Shown here in pieces: positions 1 to 6,656 of a DNA stretch of 6,901 nt. A program made the position numbers and the translations under genes. The DNA is from Chloroflexota bacterium (GTDB lineage: Bacteria; Chloroflexota; Anaerolineae; Promineifilales; Promineifilaceae): NCBI GenBank assembly GCA_020353135.1, contig CP070688.1:4016356-4023256 (forward strand). Reading direction: 5' to 3'. The notes under the pieces are model-generated. The model saw only the letters and a list, made by a program, of their open reading frames with translations. It had not been told where the DNA came from and did no database searches. Numbering within the stretch: the stretch's first letter is position 1; every line of letters starts with the position of its first letter.

Positions 1-2007
1 AACGTCGCCCAGCCAGGTTGGTCTGGTCCAGCCGTCTATCCCTACACAGTTGGCAGCGTCTTTGCCGCCGAAGGCCAGATCCTATATAGGCGCCCTGGCG
101 AGTCCTCTGACATACGGGTCCCGGACACGGATACGGCACAGGATTGGGCCCAGTACGGGCTCGACGTGATAGGTGGACGGCGCGTCCGTTATCCCGGCTG
201 GGATCTCGAGCGCTTCTATGCCGGGCATTGGCTGACTGAAACCGCCGAATTCGTCGTAGGCATAGCGCCGGACAATGCCTACGAGCTCATCCGAGGTCAG
301 ATTTCTGGAGCCAGCTCCGAGGTTCAAATTGCGACTCTTACCTTTCGCAGCGGTGCAATTGCGGAAGAACTGGTCGCCGCCCTTGACCGTGGTGTTGAAG
401 TTACGGTAATGCTCGAGGGCGGGCCGGTGGGCGGAATAGACGATGCAGAGCGGCATGTGTGCCAGAAACTGGAGGATGCGGGTGGCCAATGCTGGTTCAT
501 GGTGAATGAAACAGATGTTGATAGCGACGATGGTAGCCCGATTCACGACCGCTACCGATACATGCACGCCAAGTACGTCATCATCGATGGGCGGCGAGCC
601 ATCATCAGCACCGAAAACCTCAGCCCTGACAGCCTGCCCAACGACGACAAGAATGATGGCACGTGGGGCAGACGTGGCGTAATTCTTGTGACTGATGCTC
701 CGGCGGCCGTTGGCCGTTTGCGCGCGATTTGGGAAGCCGACTTCGATCCGATCAATCATCGAGATCTTGTTCGTTGGGACGCTGGCGACGCCAATTACGG
801 CGCTCCGCGGCCGGGGAGCACGCCGATCACGTTTACCGGCGGCATTTCTTATCCTGTGAGATTCCACGAGCCAACTGTCTTGAGCGGTACATTTTCGTAC
901 GGGATCGTCCAGGCGCCAGAAAATAGCCTTGCCGACCCTGCCGGGCTACTGCACTTGCTGGCCCAGGCCGATCAGGGTGACACAATCCTGATCGAGCAAT
1001 TGCGCGAGAAACCACACTGGGGCGCGTCCGACAGTAACTCCATCGACGATCCCAACCCGCGCCTGGAGGCCCTTATCGAGGCTGCGAGGCGCGGGGCGAC
1101 AGTCCATCTGCTATTGGACGACTTCTTCGATGACGGACGTAAGCCGGACAGCAATTGGGCGACGTGTAGTAAGGTTGAGCAGGCTGCCTCGGCCGAGGGC
1201 CTCAATCTACGCTGTGCCCTGGCCAATCGAACCGGCCTTGGCCTGCACAACAAAATGGTCCTGGCCCAGATAGACGGCAAGGGTTACGTATTCATAGGAA
1301 GTATCAATGGCACAGAATTATCGCACAAAGGTAACCGCGAAGTTGCGTTATTGCTTCAGTCGGATGAGGCCTATGAATTGCTGGCCGACGTGTTTTTCCA
1401 TGATTGGCCCTATGTCGTCAATATGCCGATCGTGTCTAAGGAGTTCTGGGGTCCGGCCGATCACCTCTTGATCAGCGAAGTGTTTTATGATCCGCCCGGC
1501 GCCGACGACGCTGAGTTTATCGAACTACACAATCCGACACCCAGGATGATATCCTTGTCTGGCTACTCTCTGGGAGACGCGCTCAAGAAATCTGATTTCG
1601 AGGACGTTCGCCGCTTTCCCGATGGCGCCGTCATCGGCTCCGACTCTACGATAGTCGTCGCCTTGGCCGCAACCAGTTTTCGCTCACAGTTTGGTTTCGA
1701 TCCCGACTTCGAGATTCTCAGCACTTCTCCGGCCGTGCCGAATCTTCCGGATGATCCGAATTGGGGCGATCCTGCGGCCGTCCTACAATTGGGCAACGCC
1801 GGCGACGAAGTGATCGTTCGGGATCATTCCGGGCAGATAATCGAAGCTATCGCTTACGGCGCGGGTATGGTACCGGACAACATATCCTGTACTCTGGCAA
1901 CCTTGCACGGAGCTTCCCTTGAGCGCTATCCACCGTGGCGAGACACCGATGACTGCTCCCGGGACTTCCGTGTTTGGCCCTTGCCCAACCCTGGAGTCGT
2001 TCCCTGA
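1..2007 (+). CDS. Lamin-tail / phospholipase D-like (two HKD domains) / lamin-tail protein, 5' end outside window
   Basis: The frame is open from base 1 (668 codons visible), so the GTG at 166 is probably internal. Codons about 29-55 (GQIL..R, then DTDTAQDW) resemble the end of a lamin-tail domain (LTD). Codons about 90-251 form PLD domain 1, with HxKx4D intact (H189, K191, D196) and STEN (203-206) in place of GSxN. Codons about 308-469 form PLD domain 2, with H416, K418, D425 and GSIN (433-436). Codons about 488-655 form a C-terminal LTD starting ISEVFYDPPG and ending GASLERYP...DTDD. PLD-family enzymes cleave phosphodiester bonds by a phosphohistidine intermediate formed between two HKD motifs; the substrate may be DNA, RNA or phospholipid. 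Bacterial LTDs are usually on exported or surface hydrolases, so an extracellular location is inferred; any signal peptide lies off the window. No C-terminal anchor is seen. The family call is firm and the substrate is unknown. Confidence 0.87.
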   Translation, partial: NVAQPGWSGPAVYPYTVGSVFAAEGQILYRRPGESSDIRVPDTDTAQDWAQYGLDVIGGRRVRYPGWDLERFYAGHWLTETAEFVVGIAPDNAYELIRGQISGASSEVQIATLTFRSGAIAEELVAALDRGVEVTVMLEGGPVGGIDDAERHVCQKLEDAGGQCWFMVNETDVDSDDGSPIHDRYRYMHAKYVIIDGRRAIISTENLSPDSLPNDDKNDGTWGRRGVILVTDAPAAVGRLRAIWEADFDPINHRDLVRWDAGDANYGAPRPGSTPITFTGGISYPVRFHEPTVLSGTFSYGIVQAPENSLADPAGLLHLLAQADQGDTILIEQLREKPHWGASDSNSIDDPNPRLEALIEAARRGATVHLLLDDFFDDGRKPDSNWATCSKVEQAASAEGLNLRCALANRTGLGLHNKMVLAQIDGKGYVFIGSINGTELSHKGNREVALLLQSDEAYELLADVFFHDWPYVVNMPIVSKEFWGPADHLLISEVFYDPPGADDAEFIELHNPTPRMISLSGYSLGDALKKSDFEDVRRFPDGAVIGSDSTIVVALAATSFRSQFGFDPDFEILSTSPAVPNLPDDPNWGDPAAVLQLGNAGDEVIVRDHSGQIIEAIAYGAGMVPDNISCTLATLHGASLERYPPWRDTDDCSRDFRVWPLPNPGVVP

Positions 2008-2030
2008 GTCTCCATCCATAGCGACGACAT

Positions 2031-2059
2031 TTGCAAAATTGACATAAATGGAATATATT
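2031..2059 (+). promoter_or_regulatory. Candidate sigma70-type promoter for the CxC/CxxC protein gene
   Basis: A -35-like TTGCAA (2031-2036) is separated by exactly 17 bases from a -10-like TATATT (2054-2059, 5 of 6 consensus). It lies in the AT-rich gap after the PLD gene stop. Predicted transcription would start near 2066 and give a leader of about 100 bases. A perfect TTGACA at 2039-2044 has no good -10 at normal spacing; the best is TAACGT at 2063-2068 with 18 bases. The call comes from consensus matching only. Confidence 0.42.
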
Positions 2060-2088
2060 ATGTAACGTTGTAAATTCCAATGCGTTAC
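2049..2088. repeat. Two overlapping short inverted repeats around the candidate promoter
   Basis: TGGAAT (2049-2054) is matched by ATTCCA (2074-2079), with 19 bases between. GTAACG (2062-2067) is matched by CGTTAC (2083-2088), with 15 bases between. The first pair flanks the putative transcription start and its left arm overlaps the candidate -10 box. The second has one arm over the start. They could be operator half-sites or alternative RNA hairpins in the leader. Six-base arms in AT-rich DNA can arise by chance. Confidence 0.3.
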
Positions 2089-2155
2089 TACCAAGTCGGG
2101 CATTAGTTTTGGTGCTACTTAGATGAAGATGTGACTTGGGATTGATTGATTGCTT

Positions 2156-2160
2156 AGGGG
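2156..2160 (+). promoter_or_regulatory. Ribosome binding site of the CxC/CxxC protein gene
   Basis: AGGGG ends 9 bases before the ATG at 2170. This favours that ATG over the in-frame ATG at 2185 (Met6), which has no comparable purine run at normal distance. A small (ATTG)x3 tandem repeat lies just upstream at 2141-2152. Confidence 0.6.
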
Positions 2161-2169
2161 ACTAATTCG

Positions 2170-2511
2170 ATGACATCGGTTGGCATGATCCATTTGGCCT
2201 GCTATTGTGGCGCGCAGCTGATTTACCTGGGGGAAGAGCCGGAGAATCTGGCTGAAACCGACGTCCTCGCCAAGCTCAAGGAAAGACTTGGGCCTGGTGA
2301 CTTCGGAATCCTAGTGCCGGCTGAGGATGGTCTCGGCGCTTGTCCATTCTGTGGTCTCCTGTACGAGCTACCCGATCCAAGCTTGATGGAACAATTGCCC
2401 TACGCAGACCGCCAACAGTTTCGTTCCGCCCTGACCAGATTTCGCCAAACGATCAGCGGGAAAGGTGAGCCAGGCGTCGATCTGAGCGCCCCAGGCCGCT
2501 ACGTTAGCTAA
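2170..2511 (+). CDS. Small CxC...CxxC zinc-ribbon-like protein of unknown function
   Basis: This is a 113-residue soluble protein that I do not recognise as a named family. It has C11-x-C13-G near the N-terminus (HLACYCGAQL) and C58-P-F-C61-G in the middle (ACPFCGLLYEL). This four-cysteine pattern with 44 residues between the pairs is typical of a treble-clef or zinc-ribbon metal site; His8 could also take part. Between the pairs lies an acidic, probably helical stretch (about 21-40). The C-terminal half (about 70-95, LMEQLPYADRQQFRSALTRF) looks helical, with a polar tail. There is no signal peptide or membrane segment, so it is probably cytoplasmic. It has its own candidate promoter and RBS and is separated by 162 and 192 bases from its same-strand neighbours, so operon membership is uncertain. 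A nucleic-acid-binding or protein-adaptor role is possible, but this rests on the cysteine pattern alone. Confidence 0.75.
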   Translation: MTSVGMIHLACYCGAQLIYLGEEPENLAETDVLAKLKERLGPGDFGILVPAEDGLGACPFCGLLYELPDPSLMEQLPYADRQQFRSALTRFRQTISGKGEPGVDLSAPGRYVS

Positions 2512-2569
2512 GCGGTGAAAATTTGGTGAAATCCCACACTACCTTATCCCACCTAAACGTTATCTAGCA

Positions 2570-2575
2570 TATCAT
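2570..2575 (+). promoter_or_regulatory. Candidate -10 element upstream of the pentapeptide-repeat gene
   Basis: TATCAT (5 of 6 to TATAAT) sits in an AT-rich island (about 2551-2580) between GC-rich flanks. No convincing -35 hexamer is found 16-18 bases upstream. If used, transcription would begin near 2582, so the RNA would open directly into the stem-loop region at 2591. Two GGTGAAA copies 11 bases apart (2514-2520, 2525-2531) lie further upstream and could be regulator half-sites. Confidence 0.28.
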
Positions 2576-2590
2576 TATAGACCTCGTGCA

Positions 2591-2702
2591 AGCCGGTGAA
2601 GGGAGGCTAGCGGCCGGAAGGCAAATGGCCTTTACCAGCAAGCGTCTAGTGTTACCGGCTGCCGAACCATGTTGCATGGCGTCGTCCGGGAAATTTCCGG
2701 GA
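2591..2702 (+). promoter_or_regulatory. Potential structured RNA leader of the pentapeptide-repeat gene
   Basis: Several complementary segments fall in order. P1 is AGCCGGTGA (2591-2599) with TTACCGGCT (2652-2660), nine pairs including one G-U. P2, inside it, is GCTAGCG (2606-2612) with 2643-2650, allowing one bulged base. P3 is an apical stem, AAGGC (2618-2622) with GCCTT (2628-2632), on a five-base loop. P4 is CCATG (2667-2671) with CATGG (2675-2679) on a three-base loop. P5 is the near-palindrome at 2685-2702. In frame with the downstream gene there is a stop at 2647, so most of this region is untranslated. I do not recognise a known riboswitch class. The AGCCGGTGA string recalls part of cobalamin riboswitches, but no B12-box follows. 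Confidence 0.35.
2685..2702. repeat. 18-base near-palindrome directly before the pentapeptide-gene start
   Basis: The sequence is centred on AAATTT and is symmetrical over nine base pairs on each side, except for one G/G mismatch (TCCgGGAAA / TTTCCgGGA). It ends two bases before the ATG at 2704. It could be a repressor site or, in RNA, a hairpin that hides the start region. Its position also leaves the ATG at 2704 without a clear Shine-Dalgarno sequence at normal distance. Confidence 0.45.
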
Positions 2703-2703
2703 T

Positions 2704-4104
2704 ATGGCCATCGTCAGACGGGTAGGTCTTATGAGTGGGAAAATCGGGCGCATTGGTCGCTGGGCCGCGGAGCACGCTATTCTGGCCATACTCCTGGCAC
2801 TGCTTCTGGTAGCGCTTCTGATCATCGGGATCTGGGCGATTTGGCCAAGTACAGCGCCGGCTTGGAGTGGCGTAGGGCAGAGCAATGGCCAGAGCGCCTC
2901 GCGAACATTGTGGGATTGGCTGGAACTGCTGATTATTCCGGCTGCCTTGCTGTTTGCCGCCTGGTGGGTGTCGCGGGCCCGGCAGTCGCCAACAAAAGAA
3001 ACCGGCCAGGCGGTAGGCCTGGCCAGAGATCCGAACGGCATGCCAGTCGATCGTTATCAGGAGGCTCGTCTTCAAACCTATTTCAATCGCATTGGTCGCC
3101 TACTCTTGGACCATGGCTTGCGGAATGCGGCAGAGAATGACGAAGTGCGCCGGCTGGCACGCGCCCAAACTCTCACCGTTCTCTGGGGACTGAACGGCGA
3201 ACGCAAGGGCTCGCTGGCCTTATTTCTCCAGGAAACCGGGCTCATCCAGAATCCAGATCCGATTATTTCCCTTGCCGGCGCTAATCTCTCGGCGGCCGAT
3301 CTGCGCGGCATAGATCTAAGCGACGCCGCACTTCGGCAGGCCCAACTTATTCAGGCCAATTTGGCCCTTGCCCGGCTAGACAAGACCGACTTGACAAACG
3401 CCGATTTGACGGGCGCCGATCTCCGCGGGGCATTGACCACCAGCGCATCCCCGCCTCGGGAGGGACGTACACCGCCCAATCTGAGCAACGCCAATCTGAA
3501 CGAAGTCATCTTGCGTGAAGCTTACCTGCGCGGCATTGACCTGACCGGAGCCTCGCTAAACAGGGCCAATCTCGAAGAAGCCGACCTGGCCGAGGCGACT
3601 CTGAGTCAAAGCATCCTGGTCGGTGCGTATCTGCGCAGAGCGAATCTTGAGGGAGCCAACCTGCGAGCGGCCGATTTGAGCGAGGCGCATCTTGAGGGCG
3701 CAGATCTGTCCCACGCCATCGTCACAGAAGCCAACTTATCCAACGCCGATCTCACGGGCGCACGGACAGTCCAGGCCAACTTCAGAGGCAGCGATTTGAG
3801 CGATGCGAATCTGGCTGGAGCTGAGTTGACAAATGGTTTTCTACAGCAATCGTTATTACTCGGGGCAATTCTGGACGGCGCCAATCTACGAGGGGCAAAT
3901 CTCAGCGGCGCTAATTTGACGGGCGCGAACCTCGATGGGGCCGATTTGCGCGGGGCTTTTCTTTCTGCAGCGACAGTGACCGAAGAACAGCTGGCGTCCG
4001 CCTTGTCTCTTGAAGGGGCCACCTTGCCCGAAGACGACCCGGGCGGAAATGGACCGGAACCCAGCCAGACGGAACCGGCGGAAGACCTGGTAAACAACGA
4101 CTAA
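2704..4104 (+). CDS. Membrane-anchored pentapeptide-repeat protein
   Basis: This 466-residue protein has a basic N-terminus, then hydrophobic helices at about 25-47 and 69-89. A conserved-looking helical region follows at about 117-181 (EARLQTYFNRIGRLLLDHGL, later RARAQTLTVL-like and GERKGSL). Pentapeptide repeats, A(N/D)LxG-like with a central Leu every five residues, run from 190 to about 425. The repeat block ends in VTEEQLASALSLEGATLP, the usual closing segment of such proteins, and then an acidic tail. The helix pair, LQTY domain and repeat layout recurs in Chloroflexota, cyanobacteria and actinobacteria. Pentapeptide repeats fold as a right-handed quadrilateral beta-helix and generally act in binding. 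No enzyme motif is seen and the partner is unknown. An alternative start at 2731 (Met10) is preceded by GGTAGG four bases upstream and has the better RBS; both starts keep the first helix. Its stop faces the nrdJ stop. Confidence 0.9.
   Translation: MAIVRRVGLMSGKIGRIGRWAAEHAILAILLALLLVALLIIGIWAIWPSTAPAWSGVGQSNGQSASRTLWDWLELLIIPAALLFAAWWVSRARQSPTKETGQAVGLARDPNGMPVDRYQEARLQTYFNRIGRLLLDHGLRNAAENDEVRRLARAQTLTVLWGLNGERKGSLALFLQETGLIQNPDPIISLAGANLSAADLRGIDLSDAALRQAQLIQANLALARLDKTDLTNADLTGADLRGALTTSASPPREGRTPPNLSNANLNEVILREAYLRGIDLTGASLNRANLEEADLAEATLSQSILVGAYLRRANLEGANLRAADLSEAHLEGADLSHAIVTEANLSNADLTGARTVQANFRGSDLSDANLAGAELTNGFLQQSLLLGAILDGANLRGANLSGANLTGANLDGADLRGAFLSAATVTEEQLASALSLEGATLPEDDPGGNGPEPSQTEPAEDLVNND
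3424..3480 (+). other. In-register interruption of the pentapeptide-repeat array
   Basis: Residues 241-259 (RGALTTSASPP, then REGRTPPN) do not follow the repeat pattern. The central leucines on either side, L240 and L260, are exactly 20 residues apart. That is four pentapeptides, or one beta-helix coil, so the register is kept. The proline-rich, polar segment probably forms a loop or a degenerate coil separating 11 repeats from about 34 repeats. Confidence 0.6.
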
Positions 4105-4146
4105 CTGGCTGCTGATTGCCTTATGTGCTCCTAAGTTAGCTGTGGC

Positions 4147-6573
4147 CTAGCACTCGCTAAAACCGCAACTGTAGCACTTGCGACAACCTTCTTCATTAAC
4201 CACTGAAGCTTCGCCACACTCTGGGCACAGGTCGCCAAATAACTTGTTAGCCGCCTGCTGAGGCACTTGTCCGTTGGGCTTGGCGCTAGTGTGCAGCGAA
4301 TCTGTCAGGTACTCATCCAGAGCCTGGGCGACACCGTCGGGAAGTGATAGCACACGATTAGAGCCAAAGCCTAATGGTCGGCCGCCTCCAATGCCGCTTA
4401 GTTGCTTGACCACCTCACGCATTCGGTCCCGCGGCGCAATTGGCGAGGATAGGCGCAGCACATAACTCACTAGTCGGCCGATGGCCTCGGAGACAGCCGC
4501 CGTATCACTACCGGCCTTCGACGTCTGAATGAACACCTCAAACGGCCGATCGTCGCCGTTTTCATTCACGGTCACGTATGTATGACCCAAAGGAGTACTG
4601 ACCCGGTGCGTCTCGCCGCGCAAGACCCCAGCTCGTGGTTTCTTCGATTCGGGCCACAACATAGGCTGCTCAGCCACAGTCTGCTTTTTGGATTTGGTCG
4701 CTCGCGTTTCCAGTACGACCTTTTCCCGAGATCCGGTTACATAGACGGTAAGGCCTTTGCAGCCCCGCTCCCAGGCAAGCTTGTAGGCCTTGGCCACATC
4801 TTCCTCAGAGGCCGATCGCGGGAAATTGCAGGTCTTGGAAATGCTGTTGTCCACAAAAGCCTGAATGGCGGCTTGCATGAGTACATGTTCTTCCGGGGTA
4901 ATATCGGAAGCAACGACGAAGGTTTTTCTCACTGTGGCTGGAACCAGATCGACGTGCTGGCAGCTGCCTACGCTGCTAACCTGGTCGACGATCGCCTTTC
5001 GGGTATCATCGTCTACTCCGGCATCAGCCAGGGCCTTCTCGAACAGAGGACTGGTATATTGCAGCTCGAGGTCTTGTTCAGCATCGTTCACATGACGCAC
5101 GTAGGCGAGAGCGAAAACCGGCTCACAGCCATAGCCCTCGCAGCCAGCTACGGTCGCGATCGTACCGGTCGGCGCCACGGTCGTCTGGGCCGCGTTGCGA
5201 ATACCGTGCCTGGTAATCCCTTGAACCACGTGGTTCCAATCCAGTGCCGGCCGCCCGAACTCTTGCTCATAAGGAACCAGAGGTTGCGGCGGCTGCCACT
5301 GTAAGTCGGCGGGATCGTAAATGCTACCCTTAATAGCTGGGAATGCTCCTCTCTCCCTGGCCAAGTCAATGCTAGTCATCATGCAGTGATAGCGGACAAA
5401 TTCCATAACCTGACTCGCAAACTCCTGCGCCTCCTCAGAGCCATAACGGACACCGGTATGGTACATGAGGTCGCCTAAACCCATGATGCCGAGGCCAATT
5501 CGTCGAGCTCTGTGTGCCGCCTCTGCCAACTGCGGAACGGCCGGCACATAGGCATTAGCGGTTACGACATTGTCAAGGAAGCGAGTGGCCAATTCAACCG
5601 ACTCACTCAGGGAGTCCCAATCGACCGTTCCATCGGGACCGGCGTGCTTGGCCAGATTCAGCGAACCCAAACAGCAATTCTCGTACGGGCCCAACCACTG
5701 TTCACCACAGGGATTGGTCGCCTCCAGTTCGTAAAGATGGGGAACGGGATTTTGGCGATTGGCGGCATCCAGGAACAAGACGCCAGGCTCACCATTATGA
5801 TGGGCCTGCCGTACGATCAATTCGAATATCTCGGCCGCTCGGACCCTTTCCCACACCTCGCCGCTATGCGGGTCGACTAACTCGTACTCCTCGTCTCTAT
5901 TGACCGCTTCCATGAAGGCATCGGTGACGCCCACGCTAATGTTGAAGTTGGTGATTTGATTCTCGTTTGTTTTGCAGCGAATGAACTCGCGAATATCGGG
6001 GTGGTCGACCCTCAGCACGGCCATGTTGGCGCCTCGACGTGTGCCGCCTTGCGCGATCTCGCCAAAGGCCTGATCGTAGACCCGCAAGAAACCTATCGGA
6101 CCCGTTGCCCGGCCGGCCGAGGATTTGACCAAGGCGCCCCTTGGGCGCAAACTGGAGAATGCGAAGCCATTTCCGCCGCCCGTCTGCTGGATGAGCGCAG
6201 CATCACGCAAAGTTTGGAAAATACCGGATGGATCGCGTCCCATATCGTCGCTAATAGGCAACACGAAGCAGGCAGCCAGCTGCCCAAGCGGTGTGCCAGC
6301 ACCCGTAAATGTTGGGCTATTAGGCATGAATTTCAACTCGGTTAATAACTTGTAAAACGCCGCCGTAACGCTTTCTACATCGCCGCCAGTTTCTTCCTCC
6401 GCCAGGGCAACATGTGAGGCCACACGATGGAACATCTCCTCAACTGTCTCGATTGGCGCACCCTCGGCTCCCCGCCTGAGGTATCGTCGCTCCAAGACCG
6501 CACGACTGTTGTCAGAGAGCTCGATTGTAGCTGGTTCACCGGCCTCGTTTCTCCGTTCGTCAACTTTCAACAT
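4147..6573 (-). CDS. nrdJ: Adenosylcobalamin-dependent (class II) ribonucleotide reductase
   Basis: This enzyme reduces ribonucleotides to deoxyribonucleotides in the cytoplasm, using a cobalamin-generated thiyl radical and no oxygen. The 808-residue protein is complete. It shows C102 in QLAACFVLP (first redox Cys), GGGNGF (132-137), N287-P-C289-G-E291 (thiyl-radical Cys with its Asn and Glu), C300 in YENCC (second redox Cys, 11 residues after C289 as in Thermotoga NrdJ), APTGTI (467-472) and GCKGLTVY (604-611). A polar linker follows (about 617-648), then a TSCPD domain (about 649-755). The cysteine-rich tail holds C783xxC786, C797xxC800 and C803x4C808, for metal binding and for re-reducing the active site. 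The N-terminus is too short for an ATP-cone, so dATP inhibition by that domain is not expected. No intein is present. The start ATG has AGGAG six bases upstream. It lies 83 bases behind nrdR and is probably cotranscribed. Confidence 0.97.
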   Translation of the reverse strand: MLKVDERRNEAGEPATIELSDNSRAVLERRYLRRGAEGAPIETVEEMFHRVASHVALAEEETGGDVESVTAAFYKLLTELKFMPNSPTFTGAGTPLGQLAACFVLPISDDMGRDPSGIFQTLRDAALIQQTGGGNGFAFSSLRPRGALVKSSAGRATGPIGFLRVYDQAFGEIAQGGTRRGANMAVLRVDHPDIREFIRCKTNENQITNFNISVGVTDAFMEAVNRDEEYELVDPHSGEVWERVRAAEIFELIVRQAHHNGEPGVLFLDAANRQNPVPHLYELEATNPCGEQWLGPYENCCLGSLNLAKHAGPDGTVDWDSLSESVELATRFLDNVVTANAYVPAVPQLAEAAHRARRIGLGIMGLGDLMYHTGVRYGSEEAQEFASQVMEFVRYHCMMTSIDLARERGAFPAIKGSIYDPADLQWQPPQPLVPYEQEFGRPALDWNHVVQGITRHGIRNAAQTTVAPTGTIATVAGCEGYGCEPVFALAYVRHVNDAEQDLELQYTSPLFEKALADAGVDDDTRKAIVDQVSSVGSCQHVDLVPATVRKTFVVASDITPEEHVLMQAAIQAFVDNSISKTCNFPRSASEEDVAKAYKLAWERGCKGLTVYVTGSREKVVLETRATKSKKQTVAEQPMLWPESKKPRAGVLRGETHRVSTPLGHTYVTVNENGDDRPFEVFIQTSKAGSDTAAVSEAIGRLVSYVLRLSSPIAPRDRMREVVKQLSGIGGGRPLGFGSNRVLSLPDGVAQALDEYLTDSLHTSAKPNGQVPQQAANKLFGDLCPECGEASVVNEEGCRKCYSCGFSEC

Positions 6574-6579
6574 GTCCTT

Positions 6580-6584
6580 CTCCT
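6580..6584 (-). promoter_or_regulatory. Strong ribosome binding site of nrdJ
   Basis: Read on the minus strand, AGGAG lies six bases before the ATG (6573-6571), which fixes the nrdJ start. The surrounding purine run is AGGAGAAGGA. Confidence 0.85.
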
Positions 6585-6601
6585 AAAGTGTCACGGGTGC
6601 C

Positions 6602-6621
6602 AGACGGCCCGGCCGCCGTCT
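6602..6621 (-). other. GC-rich hairpin between nrdR and nrdJ
   Basis: AGACGGC and GCCGTCT form a perfect seven-pair stem around a six-base loop. The stem ends about 17 bases before the nrdJ Shine-Dalgarno sequence. No T-run follows on either strand, so it is not a standard intrinsic terminator. It may be an RNA-processing or stability element within an nrdR-nrdJ transcript. No good promoter is seen between the two genes. Confidence 0.45.
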
Positions 6622-6656
6622 CAAGCCGACGAGCCGCCTCCCGCTAAGTATCAGAT

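Noticed and set aside
166..168. GTG as start codon of the PLD-like gene
   Set aside because: The frame has no stop back to base 1, and the upstream codons encode a lamin-tail-like end (DTDTAQDW), so the gene most likely begins outside the window.
82..867. Long minus-strand open frame (261 codons) opposite the PLD gene
   Set aside because: It lies wholly antisense to a gene with clear HKD motifs, and its translation shows no coherent domain. It is a by-product of the codon use of the real gene.
1993..2014. Terminator hairpin at the end of the PLD gene (GGAG/CTCC)
   Set aside because: It has only four pairs and no T-run, and it overlaps the coding end.
2591..2660. Miniature transposon bounded by the AGCCGGTGA/TTACCGGCT inverted repeat
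   Set aside because: No target-site duplication flanks the arms, and there is no second copy in the window. An RNA-leader explanation fits the position better.
2586..3140. Plus-strand open frame of 184 codons overlapping the start of the pentapeptide gene
   Set aside because: It overlaps the membrane-helix coding region in another frame and has low-complexity Gly/Arg/Ser composition. It has no recognisable domain.
4101..4139. Possible bidirectional terminator between the convergent genes (CTAACT/AGTTAG)
   Set aside because: The six-pair stem has a loop of about 27 bases and no proper T-run on either strand. Termination probably happens somewhere here, but this structure is not convincing.
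4582..5304. Plus-strand open frame of 240 codons inside nrdJ
   Set aside because: It is antisense to a complete, motif-rich nrdJ, and its translation has no family features.
4147..6573. Intein or group I/II intron within nrdJ
   Set aside because: RNR genes are common intein hosts, but the reading frame is continuous through every conserved motif and the length is normal, with no insert.
6574..6656. Cobalamin riboswitch or NrdR box in front of nrdJ
   Set aside because: The 83-base spacer is too short for a B12 riboswitch and has no B12-box. Only an isolated ACACTTTA half-like string is seen, with no symmetric NrdR box.
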